Shown in pieces: positions 19,520-30,400 of a stretch of 64,000 bases of DNA; position 1 is the stretch's first letter, and each line of letters begins with the position of its first letter. The DNA lies in the NCBI RefSeq assembly GCF_004362665.1, contig NZ_SNXR01000012.1, positions 310,001-374,000 on the forward strand, read 5' to 3'. The position numbers and the translations under genes were made by a program. The DNA is from Flavobacterium dankookense. GTDB lineage: Bacteria > Bacteroidota > Bacteroidia > Flavobacteriales > Flavobacteriaceae. Below the pieces are notes generated by a model. That model was not told the DNA's origin, ran no database searches, and was given only the letters and a program-made list of their open reading frames with translations.

Positions 19520-19591
19520 TTGTCATTCCGTGGCACGAGGAATCTCATATCGCAAACAACTAGTGTGATTTCTCCTTCGTCGAAATGACAA
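19520..19591. repeat. 72-bp palindrome-ended intergenic repeat beside abiH
   Basis: The unit starts TTGTCATT and ends AATGACAA (8-bp inverted ends) and contains CCGTGGCACGAGGAATCT and CTCCTTCGTCGA. A shortened relative lies at 20892-20911 on the other side of the AbiH-like gene. It has no coding capacity and looks like a REP or miniature repeat. Confidence 0.65.
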
Positions 19592-19593
19592 AA

Positions 19594-20850
19594 TCACTCT
19601 ATTTTTGGTAGTTGTAATTGTGGTAATGGTTGACAAAATGTTTTATTAACGATTTTTTCTCTCATCAAGGTTTTATCATTGAAGTGACGAGAAATATTCT
19701 GAACTATCTCAGTATAATTATCTTTTTCGTTATTTTTTTTATGATAAAAGACTTTTATAGAGCGACAATTTTCGTTTTCAAATATTGTGTTTAACAAAAC
19801 TCTATCAGACAGTCCACACGAATGACCTAATATAAAAACTTGAAATTTCCCAAATTGTTTAATAAAATCTAATAGTCTTTTGTAATTGCTTTTGTTGAGA
19901 TATTGAAATGATTTTATATTTTCTAATAATCTATTATCATTAAAATTCTCAATTACTTTATAATCTTCATCCATTTCATCCCCATAACCAAATACTATTG
20001 GATGTTCGCTATTTTCAACTTCGCCATGAATGTTTATAATTTCAGATTGTTTCCATCTTTTTTTTATTTCATCAATATATAATTTTGATGTTGGAGTATA
20101 ATTAAAATTTAAAAAAATTACTTTATACATCACGCTTGTTTGAAAATTATCTGAATAATTTTGAATTTCATTAGTTAACATAAACATATTACTTTTTGCT
20201 TCTGTTTCGTCTTCAACAGGAAATTCATCTAAATAATTAGTCATTTTTCCCTCTTCGATTTTATCAGGGAAAAAAATTTTTAAAACTGAATTATTTTCAT
20301 CGATTTTAAAATGATATCTATTTATGACTTTTTCAAACAAATAAACTTCAAGAAGCTTTTTTATCTCATCAAATTCATTATTGAGTTTTTCAACTTTTTC
20401 TAATTGATGTTTTTTCCAGAATTCTTCGGTTATTTTTTCCTTCAAAAATAAATCAGATTTAATTATTTTTTTTAACTCTGAATAGTATAGATTTTCAATA
20501 TCAACCCAATTGTAAATACTTTCATCGTTAATTTTAAGAAATAAATCATTTTTAACTCTAAAAATATCAGTTGCCCCTATTTGTGCAACACAATTTTTGT
20601 CGTAGAAGTTATATTTGTAGTCTTTACAATATTCTATTAAATTTTTTTTGAAATCTTTAAAATCACGAATCTCACTGTAATTTTTGTAGTAACCGTCATA
20701 TGCATCATTTGTTAATACAATTTTTTTATATAAATCGTTTTTACAATTAGCATTGAAGCTTTTCCAAAAATCATCAATAAAATGTCCATAACTCGTAGGC
20801 AAACCATGTGCCAAATCAAATCCATTTCCTATAATAACTAATCTATTCAT
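19594..20850 (-). CDS. AbiH-family abortive phage infection protein
   Basis: The protein of about 418 residues opens with RLVIIGNGFDLAHGLPTSYG, the hallmark N-terminal nucleotide-binding-like motif of AbiH proteins. Other AbiH-like features are the conserved FLNFNYTPTS and NIHGEVEN segments and VFILGHSCGLSDR near the C-terminus. AbiH from Lactococcus aborts phage infection by an unknown mechanism, so a defence role is expected here. I start at ATG 20850 because the frame can only be lengthened by a TTG two codons earlier. The gene is visibly more AT-rich and Lys/Asn-rich than its neighbours and is bordered by repeat sequence on both sides, which suggests horizontal arrival as a single-gene insertion (inference). 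Confidence 0.88.
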   Translation of the reverse strand: MNRLVIIGNGFDLAHGLPTSYGHFIDDFWKSFNANCKNDLYKKIVLTNDAYDGYYKNYSEIRDFKDFKKNLIEYCKDYKYNFYDKNCVAQIGATDIFRVKNDLFLKINDESIYNWVDIENLYYSELKKIIKSDLFLKEKITEEFWKKHQLEKVEKLNNEFDEIKKLLEVYLFEKVINRYHFKIDENNSVLKIFFPDKIEEGKMTNYLDEFPVEDETEAKSNMFMLTNEIQNYSDNFQTSVMYKVIFLNFNYTPTSKLYIDEIKKRWKQSEIINIHGEVENSEHPIVFGYGDEMDEDYKVIENFNDNRLLENIKSFQYLNKSNYKRLLDFIKQFGKFQVFILGHSCGLSDRVLLNTIFENENCRSIKVFYHKKNNEKDNYTEIVQNISRHFNDKTLMREKIVNKTFCQPLPQLQLPKIE

Positions 20851-20891
20851 AAACAAAACCTTTTCTCAAAGATAGAAAATTAGACTCAAAC

Positions 20892-20911
20892 TTGTCATTC
20901 CGTAGGAATCT
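20892..20911. repeat. Half copy of the abiH-flanking repeat
   Basis: TTGTCATTCCGTAGGAATCT is the left part of the 19520-19591 unit without the GGCACG insert. It lies about 40 bp beyond the AbiH start. Confidence 0.6.
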
Positions 20912-20988
20912 AAAAAGAGACTCACAGCACATCAAAGTTTGTGAAAAAATAATTCGTGATTTTACAGTTAAAATCTACTTTTGCAACT

Positions 20989-21771
20989 ATGAAAACCACA
21001 ATCTACAAAAACACCAAAATTGCTTTTACTGACCAAGGAAAAGGAACAACAATTGTGCTGTTGCATGGTTTTTTGGAAAATCAAACCATGTGGAAAGCCT
21101 TTGTTCCTGAACTTTCAAAAAAACATCGCGTTATAACCATTGATTTATTAGGTCATGGCGAAACGGAATGCTTGGGCTATGTGCATTCTATGGAAGATCA
21201 AGCCGATATGGTTCAGCACGTTTTACACGAATTAAAAATCAGAAAAGCGATTTTGGCTGGTCATTCAATGGGCGGTTATATTGCTTTGGCTTTCGCCGAA
21301 TTGTATCCCGATACTATTAAAGGATTGTTTTTGTTGAACTCGACTTCACTTGCCGATAGCGACGAGCGTAAAATAAATCGCGACCGAGCAATTATTGCCG
21401 TAAAACAGAATTACACCAATTTTGTTCGAATGAGTATTGCCAATTTATTTAGCGAAAGCAATCGGGAAAGATTAGCCGAACAAATAGAGCAAGTTAAAAA
21501 TGAGGCACTAAAAACTCCTTTGCAAGGAATAGTTGCCGCTTTAGAAGGCATGAAAATCCGAAAAGACCGTGAAGTGATTTTGCATTTTGCGCCTTATCCG
21601 ATGCAATTGGTTTTAGGCAAAAATGATGGTGTTTTAAATTACGATGATAATCTTGGTCAAATTGAAAATACCAAAGTAGAACTTACCACTTTTCCAGATG
21701 GACACATGTCGCATATTGAAAACCAAGAGGAATTATTGAAGGTTTTTTTGAGTTTTTTGAAAAGGGTTTAA
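20989..21771 (+). CDS. Alpha/beta-fold hydrolase
   Basis: The 260-residue protein has an oxyanion-hole segment VLLHGFLENQ, the nucleophile elbow AGHSMGGYIALAFAE (Ser in GHSMGG) and a C-terminal His in FPDGHMSHIENQ. It is a cytoplasmic esterase/lipase-type hydrolase of unknown substrate. I choose ATG 20989 (MKTTIYKNTK), since the frame upstream has no signal peptide or homologous-looking residues. TACTTTTG at 20976-20983 resembles a -7 box only 5 nt before this ATG, so any transcript from it would have almost no leader. Confidence 0.88.
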   Translation: MKTTIYKNTKIAFTDQGKGTTIVLLHGFLENQTMWKAFVPELSKKHRVITIDLLGHGETECLGYVHSMEDQADMVQHVLHELKIRKAILAGHSMGGYIALAFAELYPDTIKGLFLLNSTSLADSDERKINRDRAIIAVKQNYTNFVRMSIANLFSESNRERLAEQIEQVKNEALKTPLQGIVAALEGMKIRKDREVILHFAPYPMQLVLGKNDGVLNYDDNLGQIENTKVELTTFPDGHMSHIENQEELLKVFLSFLKRV

Positions 21772-21851
21772 CCACTAAGGTCACTAAGAATGCGCAAAGT
21801 TCTCAAAACTTTGTGTTCATAGTGAAATAACTTTGTGTTCTTTGTGGTTAA
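21768..21851. repeat. Imperfect palindrome between convergent genes
   Basis: TTAACCAC (21768-21775) is matched by GTGGTTAA (21844-21851). The intervening sequence contains ACTAAG and CTTTGTGTTC units. It overlaps the hydrolase stop codon and probably serves as a terminator for both converging genes. It resembles the TTTCACAAAG repeat at 6152. Confidence 0.5.
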
Positions 21852-21854
21852 GCA

Positions 21855-24620
21855 TTAAATTTTCTCCTCAAAAGCTACATCAACATTCAAAATCTCTTGT
21901 AGCAAAATCACTATTTCCTCCAAATAATTTTCCATAATTTCTGGTGAAATAACGTCAAAGCTTTCTTTTTCGGGTTTAAAATTAAAGGGTAAAAATCCAG
22001 ATTTTAAATTCTTAAACGAAATAATTCCTGCTTCAATATCTAATCCTTTTGCTTCTTCTTCATACATGAATGCATATGCCAAAATTTGAATGATTTTGTC
22101 GTTTTTGATGTCTTCCGTTAAACCATTCCAGTCTTTTAGCGTAACGTTTTTTTGTTCCACTTTACCCGTTTTGTAATCGATAATTCGAATTCTTCCGTTT
22201 CGGTTTTCAATTCGATCAACATTTCCTGCAATGGTTACAGCAAAAGGCAATTTTGGATGTTCAAGCGTTCGTGACAATGGTTTTTCTAAAGCAATTAACT
22301 GAATTTCATCTCCGTTTTGAATAGCCTCTAACTCCATTTTTAAGAAATTCAACACATTTCGTTTGGCAACTTCAAAGGCGAGAAGATTTCTTCCTTTTTT
22401 GATTTCACCTTCTTTGTAAACCAATTTGAATTGCTTCAACACTTCATCATCAATGTTTTTGATGCAAATTTTTATATCATTTTCAATTAAAATTTTTCCA
22501 ATAAATGGTTTGTACAATTCTTCTAAAGTGCCGTGAATAATAGTTCCAAGCGTATTGACCGCAATGTTTTCTTCTACTTCGTCCGTTTCAGAAATTCGCA
22601 AAATTCTCTGAAAATAAAACTGTATTGGATTTCGAATATAGGTTGTCAATGCTGATGGTGAAAAACCTTTTTCGGCAATTTCTCTCAGTCGATTGATGAT
22701 GCTTTCCGTTTTTTCGATGACAATCGGTTCATAAGCAATATTGGGAACATTTGGATTGTAAAAATCAAAAGTTAAGTTGTGTTTTGGTCGTTTTTCAACT
22801 TCTAATTGTGTTATGAAACGGCTTTTTTCGCCGGCATCAAATCCTTCGCTATCTGAATTATAAATCAAATAAACATTTTTTGCTCGTTGTAACAAATGAT
22901 AAAAATGATACGTATAAATGGCATCTTTTTCTTTGAAAGTAGGCAAACCATATTCACGTTTCACATCATATGGAATGAAGGAATTGGTACTTTTTCCTGC
23001 TGGAAATTTACCTTCATTAACCGATGTGATGATTACGGTTTCAAAATCGAGCACACGACTTTCCAAAACTCCCATAATTTGTAAACCATTCAAAGGTTCG
23101 CCTTCAAATGACACTTCTGCCAAATCGATAATTTGCTTGTAAATCGCATGTAGCGTTTTGATATTATCAATTTTTTGATGTTCACTAAAATAGGAAATCA
23201 TTTTATTGATGATTTTGAAAATGGAAAAAACAAATGCGTTGGCAATTTTTTCTTCTGAAACTTCGGGGTTTTGGTCTTTACTTAAATTGGCTTTTACTTT
23301 TAGCAAAATTTGAGACAAATTCTCTAAAACTGTAACCGAATTTGTATCCCATTTTTGAAATAATAAGCTGAAAAGTTCGTTCTCAAACGGATGTAATTCT
23401 TTCAGTTTTTTATGGGAAATAAACGTAAAATTATTGCGATTGATAGTACTTACTACGACATCAGCTTTGCAATATGGTTCAATCAGCGGATGTGTCAAAA
23501 CATCCAGCACGTCTTTGTAATACATCACATAATTGGTTGCATTTCGCTCAAAAGCATTTACATGTAGCTTAAAAAGTTTGGCAATCAACAACTGTGCAGG
23601 ATTATTTTTGCTGGTAAAACCCATCGTAATGTTCAACGCATCAATTTCAGCAGGAAGCGAATGCAAAACAGGCAATAAAAGGTTTTCTTCACCAAGAACT
23701 AGGGCAACATTTTGAAGATTGGAATTGTTGTTGTCAATGTGTTTTTTTATAATATCGCCAGCAATCTTCGCTTGACCGATCGATTTTGAAGTTCCTATGA
23801 CTTGGATATTTTTTTCTGCTGAATACTCATTAGAAATCCATTCATAAGGATTGGTTTTATAGTAACTCCAACTTGATTTAAAACGTCTTTGAAATAAACC
23901 AGCATCATGAAAGGTGTCGTGAAGTAGTGTTTCGTCAATATCCCAATAAATTTTGGCTTTTCCCAAAGCGAGCAAATGCTGAATAATTTTTTCTTCGGCT
24001 TGATTGAGTGCATTAAAACCAGCAAAAATAAAATGGTTAGAATTCTTTTCTGAAAAATGATTGAGATTTTCAACTGCTTCGCGATAAATTAATCCTTGGT
24101 AACCAATTCCTTTATTTGACAAATAGTTGTAAAGTGAATGATAATATTCGGGTAGTTTTTTCCAAAAGGCAAGATAATTGTCAATCAGTTCGGTTTTTTT
24201 GTTGATGTCAACTGACCAATGCTCGATTTCTTTGATGTTTTCAAGATATTTCAAAATTTTATCAGGTTCGAGTAAATACCTATCGATTTCATTAAAATCT
24301 TGTAAAAGTGTTTTCGCCCAATTGGCAAAAGTTTCAAAAGTCTCTTGATTTTTTTCGGTAATAGAAACGTAAACTTCATAAAATTCAAAAAGCAATTCTA
24401 CCGAATCTATACTTCGAATTCCGGCAATGTCTTGAACAAATTCTTCTACACTTATTATTTCTGGCGCAAAAACATTTGTTGAAACTAGTTTTTTTAATTC
24501 ATCAAGTAAAAACACTTTGGCCCTTTTGTTGGGTAAAACAATAACGAGTTCTGATAAATTATCAAAATTATTTTTTAGAATTTCTTTTGCTAGTTGATGA
24601 AGAAAGGTTGGATTTGACAT
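21855..24620 (-). CDS. AddB-like PD-(D/E)XK nuclease subunit of a RecBCD-type complex
   Basis: The 921-residue protein has the AddB/RecC layout. It starts with ELVIVLPNKRAKVFLLDELK, where a helicase Walker A would lie but is degenerate. A helicase-like middle includes VLGEENLLLPVL and GRILESRVLDFE-like segments (LQIMGVLESRVLDFET). The C-terminal RecB-family nuclease has FSPSALTTYIRNPIQFYF, GTIIHGTLEELYK and the catalytic DYKTGK at D815. With the AddA-like protein at 27482 it would resect double-strand breaks for recombination. Iron-sulfur cysteines of Bacillus AddB are not evident. Its partner gene is about 2.9 kb away, separated by ompA and kbl. Confidence 0.85.
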   Translation of the reverse strand: MSNPTFLHQLAKEILKNNFDNLSELVIVLPNKRAKVFLLDELKKLVSTNVFAPEIISVEEFVQDIAGIRSIDSVELLFEFYEVYVSITEKNQETFETFANWAKTLLQDFNEIDRYLLEPDKILKYLENIKEIEHWSVDINKKTELIDNYLAFWKKLPEYYHSLYNYLSNKGIGYQGLIYREAVENLNHFSEKNSNHFIFAGFNALNQAEEKIIQHLLALGKAKIYWDIDETLLHDTFHDAGLFQRRFKSSWSYYKTNPYEWISNEYSAEKNIQVIGTSKSIGQAKIAGDIIKKHIDNNNSNLQNVALVLGEENLLLPVLHSLPAEIDALNITMGFTSKNNPAQLLIAKLFKLHVNAFERNATNYVMYYKDVLDVLTHPLIEPYCKADVVVSTINRNNFTFISHKKLKELHPFENELFSLLFQKWDTNSVTVLENLSQILLKVKANLSKDQNPEVSEEKIANAFVFSIFKIINKMISYFSEHQKIDNIKTLHAIYKQIIDLAEVSFEGEPLNGLQIMGVLESRVLDFETVIITSVNEGKFPAGKSTNSFIPYDVKREYGLPTFKEKDAIYTYHFYHLLQRAKNVYLIYNSDSEGFDAGEKSRFITQLEVEKRPKHNLTFDFYNPNVPNIAYEPIVIEKTESIINRLREIAEKGFSPSALTTYIRNPIQFYFQRILRISETDEVEENIAVNTLGTIIHGTLEELYKPFIGKILIENDIKICIKNIDDEVLKQFKLVYKEGEIKKGRNLLAFEVAKRNVLNFLKMELEAIQNGDEIQLIALEKPLSRTLEHPKLPFAVTIAGNVDRIENRNGRIRIIDYKTGKVEQKNVTLKDWNGLTEDIKNDKIIQILAYAFMYEEEAKGLDIEAGIISFKNLKSGFLPFNFKPEKESFDVISPEIMENYLEEIVILLQEILNVDVAFEEKI

Positions 24621-24632
24621 GTTATAAAAATA

Positions 24633-24664
24633 AAAAAAACGCTCCGAATTTAGGAGCGTTTTTT
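24633..24664 (-). terminator. Intrinsic terminator of ompA
   Basis: Stem AAACGCTCC/GGAGCGTTT with a 7-nt loop is followed on the minus strand by a long T run. It separates ompA from the downstream AddB-like gene. Confidence 0.85.
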
Positions 24665-24684
24665 ATAAAATATTTTGGAAGAAA

Positions 24685-26085
24685 TTATTTTACTAATTTC
24701 ACTTCAACTCTTCTGTTGTTAGCCTTACCAGCTTTAGTTTTGTTTGTATCAATTGGTTTAGATTCACCGAAACCAGCTGAAGACAATCTTGAAGAAGCAA
24801 TTCCTTTTTCGATTAAGTAATTTTTAACTGCAGCAGCTCTGTTTTCAGACAAAGTTTGGTTAGCAGCATCTTTACCATCGCTATCTGTGTGTCCTTCGAT
24901 AGAGAAATTAGAATTTGGATATTCTTTTAAAATAGCTGTAATAGCTTCTAAAACTGGGTAAGTTTGTTGTTGGAAAGAAGCTTTACCAGAGTCAAACAAG
25001 ATAGTTTTAGCATAATCATTTAATCTTTTAACAACTTCGTCAGATACCTCTGGACAACCATTGTTTGCAACTGTACCAGCAACATCTGGACATTTGTCAT
25101 CTTTGTCTAAAACTTTATCACCATCTTTGTCTGGCCAAGGACAACCATTGTTTTCTTTTGGACCTTTAACATCTGGACATTTATCGTTTTTGTCAGCAAT
25201 TCCGTCACCGTCAGCATCTGGACAACCACCTAAAGTTTTTAAACCAGCAACATCTGGACAAGCATCATCTTTATCAGCAATTCCGTCACCGTCAGTATCA
25301 GGACAACCATTAAATTCAGCTGAACCAGCGATTTCTGGACAAGCATCACTAGCATCAGTGATTCCGTCAGCATCAGTATCAGGACAACCGTTAAATTGTT
25401 TTAAACCAGCAACTTCTGGACAAGTATCATCTTTGTCATAAATTCCGTCTCCGTCTGTATCTTTACCACCAAATTTGAAAGTAAGACCTGCAAAATGTTG
25501 CATATGTGTTGGTACTGAACTTGCTTCTTCTCTAGAGTCAAAAGAATGTTTGTATGTGGCGCGATATGATACACCAACATTTTCTGTAATCCAATAAGCT
25601 AAGCCTAAACCAGCATTAACAGTTCCACCTCTTGCATCATCTCCTAACCAAGTATAACCACCACCAACATGAGCCGAAGGGTCAATAGATTTTGATTTGA
25701 TTAAGTTCATTAGGCTATAATTGATAACTCCATCAATTCCATAATAGCTTAAATCACCTGGGTTTGAAACTGTATAATCTTGATTGTTAACTCTTGGTCC
25801 AACAAATTTGTCTATCTTATTAATAGATCCTGTTAAACCAAAAGAGAAATTACTACCTACGTATTTAGATACGTTAATGTAAGATACAGATGGAAGGATG
25901 TTCCAGTGATCTTTAGCGTTAAAGAATTCAGAAAATTGATCTTCTAAACTTGATGCAGCACTTACTCTTGTATCTACTGCGTTAACCCCAAATGAGATTG
26001 CCCATGGGTTGTTGCTATCTTGAGCTTGTGAACTGATTCCAGCTAACATTAATACAGCAACTAATAATTTGTTAAGATGTTTCAT
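24685..26085 (-). CDS. OmpA-family outer-membrane protein with TSP3-type calcium repeats
   Basis: The 466-residue protein starts with a signal peptide ([22 protein letters not shown]), so I use ATG 26085 instead of an upstream ATG in a run of Tyr/Asn codons. Residues about 25-210 form an 8-strand barrel. Five to six Asp-rich thrombospondin type 3 repeats follow ([20 protein letters not shown] and variants), which bind calcium. The C-terminal OmpA domain ([20 protein letters not shown] and the final [11 protein letters not shown]) binds peptidoglycan. It is the major OmpA type of flavobacteria, anchoring the outer membrane to the wall. A near-perfect promoter is present at 26122-26152. Confidence 0.93.
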   Translation of the reverse strand: MKHLNKLLVAVLMLAGISSQAQDSNNPWAISFGVNAVDTRVSAASSLEDQFSEFFNAKDHWNILPSVSYINVSKYVGSNFSFGLTGSINKIDKFVGPRVNNQDYTVSNPGDLSYYGIDGVINYSLMNLIKSKSIDPSAHVGGGYTWLGDDARGGTVNAGLGLAYWITENVGVSYRATYKHSFDSREEASSVPTHMQHFAGLTFKFGGKDTDGDGIYDKDDTCPEVAGLKQFNGCPDTDADGITDASDACPEIAGSAEFNGCPDTDGDGIADKDDACPDVAGLKTLGGCPDADGDGIADKNDKCPDVKGPKENNGCPWPDKDGDKVLDKDDKCPDVAGTVANNGCPEVSDEVVKRLNDYAKTILFDSGKASFQQQTYPVLEAITAILKEYPNSNFSIEGHTDSDGKDAANQTLSENRAAAVKNYLIEKGIASSRLSSAGFGESKPIDTNKTKAGKANNRRVEVKLVK

Positions 26086-26121
26086 ACTTAATTTGATTAG
26101 ATTATAATAATTATAATAGGG

Positions 26122-26152
26122 CAAAAGTAATACGTATTAATATAATATCAAA
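26122..26152 (-). promoter_or_regulatory. Strong consensus promoter of ompA
   Basis: On the minus strand TTTG (26152-26149), exactly 19 nt and TACTTTTG (26129-26122) match the Bacteroidota consensus fully. It is the best promoter in the window, in keeping with an abundant protein. Confidence 0.75.
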
Positions 26153-26176
26153 ATGATATTGTTAAAATATGCTTAA

Positions 26177-27367
26177 TTAAATGATATTTAACGCTTTTCC
26201 AACTTCAATAAAAGCATTAATTGCCTTGTCAAGATGTTCTTTTGAATGAGCAGCTGATAACTGAACTCTAATTCTAGCTTTCTCTTTCGGAACAACTGGA
26301 AAGAAGAAACCTATAACATAAATTCCTTTTTTCAACAATTCATCTGCCATTATTTGGGATAACTTGGCATCGTATAACATAACAGGAACGATTGCAGAAT
26401 CACCATCAATAATGTCAAAACCAGCTTTTTTCATGCCGTTTTTAAAATAATTAGTATTCCATTCTAGTTTATCTCTGAGCGAAGTGTCTTTTTTCAATAA
26501 TTCAAAAACTTTGATTGAAGCACCAACAATAGCTGGAGCTAACGAATTAGAAAATAAATAAGGTCGTGAACGTTGACGTAAAATTTCAACAATTTCTTTT
26601 TTGGCTGTAGTATATCCACCCATTGCGCCGCCAAGTGCTTTTCCTAATGTTCCTGTAATGATGTCAACTCTTCCCATTACGTTTTTGGCTTCCAAAGTTC
26701 CTTTGCCTGTGGCACCAATAAATCCAGCAGCGTGACATTCGTCAACCATTACTAAAGCATCATACTTATCGGCTAAATCACAAATTTTGTCCAATGGCGC
26801 AACTAATCCATCCATTGAAAAAACACCATCGGTTACGATAAGCTTGAAGCGATGTCCAGCTTCAACGGCTTTCTTTAATTGGTTTTCCAAATCGTCCATA
26901 TTGTTATTTTCATAACGATAACGTGCTGCTTTACACAAACGAACGCCGTCAATAATGGAAGCGTGATTTAAACTATCTGAAATAATGCAATCTTCTTCGC
27001 CTAATAATGGTTCAAAAACACCACCATTGGCATCAAATGCTGCTGCGTAAAGAATAGTATCTTCGGTTCCATAGAAATCTGCGATTTTTTGTTCCAAAGT
27101 TTTATGAATATCTTGCGTTCCACAAATGAATCGTACTGACGACATCCCGAAACCGTGGGAATCCAAAGCGTCTTTTGCGGCTTGAACCACTTCGGGATGT
27201 GATGATAATCCTAAATAATTATTGGCACAAAAGTTTAAAACCGTTTCGCCATTAACTGTTATTTCTGCACCTTGAGGCGAAGTGATCACGCGTTCTTTTT
27301 TGAAAATACCATTGTCTTCAATGGTTTTTAATTCGTTTTGTAGGTGTTGTTGAATTTTTCCGTACAT
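26177..27367 (-). CDS. kbl: Glycine C-acetyltransferase (2-amino-3-ketobutyrate CoA ligase)
   Basis: The 396-residue PLP enzyme of the alpha-oxoamine synthase family cleaves 2-amino-3-oxobutanoate to glycine and acetyl-CoA in threonine degradation. It shows [13 protein letters not shown], the cofactor Asp in [13 protein letters not shown] and the Schiff-base Lys in [15 protein letters not shown]. Length is typical. The usual partner, threonine dehydrogenase, is not nearby. It sits between the AddA-like and ompA genes. Confidence 0.95.
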   Translation of the reverse strand: MYGKIQQHLQNELKTIEDNGIFKKERVITSPQGAEITVNGETVLNFCANNYLGLSSHPEVVQAAKDALDSHGFGMSSVRFICGTQDIHKTLEQKIADFYGTEDTILYAAAFDANGGVFEPLLGEEDCIISDSLNHASIIDGVRLCKAARYRYENNNMDDLENQLKKAVEAGHRFKLIVTDGVFSMDGLVAPLDKICDLADKYDALVMVDECHAAGFIGATGKGTLEAKNVMGRVDIITGTLGKALGGAMGGYTTAKKEIVEILRQRSRPYLFSNSLAPAIVGASIKVFELLKKDTSLRDKLEWNTNYFKNGMKKAGFDIIDGDSAIVPVMLYDAKLSQIMADELLKKGIYVIGFFFPVVPKEKARIRVQLSAAHSKEHLDKAINAFIEVGKALNII

Positions 27368-27481
27368 GTTTTTATTTTTAAATTTAAAAGATTTAAAAAA
27401 TCAAAAAGATCAAAAAAACTATACTGGACAGTTTTACAAATACTTTCGATTTTTTTGCTTTTTATATTGTTTTTGATTAAT

Positions 27482-30400
27482 TTACAAATTTACCACTTCC
27501 AACGTTTCGCCAATATAAACCAACGCTTTTTTCGTTACACGATAGTTCATTTTTTCGATAGCATTTTGATAATTCTCCAATTGTTTGGTATATTTCGCTT
27601 GATGTGAACCGGTTTTATAATCTAATAAATAAATTTCTTTGGTTGAAGTCAGAACCATTCTGTCGGGTTTTATCAAATTGCCTTCTTTTTGAATGATGGT
27701 TTTTTCGTTGAGAATGGAATGTTCATCAGCAAAAAAATCTCCCAAATCAGGATGATTTACAATTTCGAAGATGGTTTTTTCCACAATTTCTCGTTGCGAA
27801 GCGATAATCAATCCGTTTTCAATGGCTTTGGTCAATGCCAAATTCACATCGTTTTTGGTTTTTACAAACGACAGTATTTCGTGCAAAATAGTTCCATATT
27901 CAATGGCTTTTTGTTGGGTTGTATTCCACATTAAGCTTTCGCGTTGGGCAATTTTGATATTTTTTGGATTTAAAATCTCGGTTAATTGCGGAATTGTTTT
28001 TGGTGTTTCTGTACTTGCTTTTTTAGAAGATAATTTTGTACTGTTTCCAAATTCGTAGTCCAGTTTATTTTCGTCAAATAGATTTTGGCAACTCAAAAAA
28101 GTAATAAAAAACGACGCCATATTTTTTGGATATTCACCAGTCGATTTACTGATGTTTTGCATTTGCGAAATCACATGCAATTGCTCCTCAGCTCTAGTTA
28201 GCGCAACATATAAAATATTAATATCGTCTAGTAAATCTTCTTGTTTTTTTTGATTGTAAACCTCTGATGCGTCTTTTCCAAAACCTTCAACTTTGCTACT
28301 TTTATCGACCAAAACTTTTGGCAAACCAATGGTTTCTTCATCGGCGTTTATCCAAATTTTTTCTTTTGGACCTTTGCTGTAATCTTCTTCGGCAAAGGGA
28401 AAAATAACCACCGGAAATTCCAATCCTTTTGATTTGTGAATAGTCATAATTCGGATAGCATCGTTGCCTTCGGGCGATGGAATGCTGAGTTTTTCTTTTT
28501 GGGTTTCCCAATAATTCAGAAAATCCGAAATTCCGGCTTGATTTTTTAAATCGCGTTCCAAAACAACATCCAAGAAATATTGAACATAAGCGTTTCTTTT
28601 TTCGATAGAAATGGCTTTGGAAATAATCAATTCTACGGATTCATAAAGCGATTTTTTTCGAATAGTGGTAAACGAAATTTCGAAATCATAATCAAAAAGC
28701 CATTTTTGAAAATCGGCTTCTTCTTTTTGCTCCATTCCGCTCGAAATAAAGTCGTGAATGGCAATTTTATCTTTGTTTTTTTGTGCCAAATAATACAAAA
28801 AATGGGCTTTTGCTTCTAAATCATTTTTGTTTTTCAAGTAATTCAGAAAATGAACGATAAACTGAACTTCTGACGATGAACCAAGCAACAAACTCTCGGA
28901 CGATAAAATCGGAATATCATTTTCGGTTAAAAAATTAGCAATTGCTGTTCCTTGATTTTTCTTTCGGGTAAGAATGACAATGTCTTTATTGGCAAAACCG
29001 TTGGATTTTACTTTTTCAATAGTTTTTAAAGTGGCTTCGAGGAATAAATCTTCTTTTTCGGTGGTTTCTTCTCCATAATTTTCGGTGTTTCTTTCATTTT
29101 TCGGCAAAAAAGAAATCGAAACATAACCGCCATTTTTATCATTCGTTTTTTGATGACTGTGATTGGCATACAAATCTTTGTAATCTTCGTTTTCAAATTC
29201 ATTAGACAAAAATTTAAAAAAAGCGTTGTTGAATTCAATGATTTGCGAATAACTTCGGTAGTTTCGTTCCAGAGAAAATAGCTTTTTATCTGGATTTGCA
29301 AACGGATTTTTGTCTTTGCTGAGTTCGATAAACTGTTCTGCTTTTCCGCCACGCCAACGATAAATGGACTGTTTTGGATCGCCAACCAGCAGTAACGAAC
29401 CTCGTTCACCGTTTAAATCTTCGCTTGAAAGTGCATTGTCAATTAACGGAATAAGATTTTGCCATTGCATTTCCGACGTATCTTGAAATTCGTCAATGAA
29501 AAAATGACGGTATTTTTCACCCAAACGTTCATAAATAAATGGCGCAGGCTGATTTTGAATTTGTTCGTTGATTAATTTATTGAATTCTGAAATTGAAAGT
29601 ATGTTTTGTTCTTTTTGAATTTTGGTCAATTCGTTGCTCAACGTGTTCAACAACGAAAGTGGCGTGATGTTTTTAAGAAAAGCATCGTAAAAATTCTTCT
29701 TTTCAAATTTCGAATAAATTGTTGCCAAAATCGCTAACAAATTAGGAACTATGCTTTCAATTTGAGCACTATCTTTTGCCGTTTTGTTGATTTTGATGTC
29801 TTCGGCTTCGTGATAAGTTTTGTTATTTGGATTGAATTTTTTCTCTTGAATGCTGATCAAATGTTTTGGAAAATAACCACCAGAAAACGATTTTAAATCA
29901 ATGCCATTGCTTTCAATTAAAGTTAAGGCTTCGATGGCTAAATTGACACATTCATTTTCAATTTCATCAGATAATGCGCTTAATTTGTTTTTGATAATTG
30001 TAAAATCTTCAATTTTTTTATTTTGAAAATGGGTGATTTCCTCGCGATTGTTTTCGTTTAAAATCAACTTTCCGGTTTCCATAATTTCACGAGAAACATC
30101 CCAAGACTTATCATCATCGGTTTTTTCCATCGTGAAATCTACTAGTAAATTGGTCAGTGTTTCATCGTTTCCAGCTTCGGCAATTATGGCATCAACAGCT
30201 TCATTTAGAAGGTTTTCGGTGTCGAGAGAAACATCAAAAGTTATCGGTAAATTCAAATCGTGTGCAAATGCGCGAATAACTTTATGCGTAAATTTATCAA
30301 TGGTCGAAATATCAAACGAGGCGTAATTATGTATCAGATTTTTGATGATGTTTTTAGCTTTTTCAGTGATTGTTGCCAAACTTAAACCAGTTTCCAACTG

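Noticed and set aside
19520..19591. Insertion sequence
   Set aside because: It is only 72 bp, has no transposase and no clear target duplication; it fits a REP-like repeat better.
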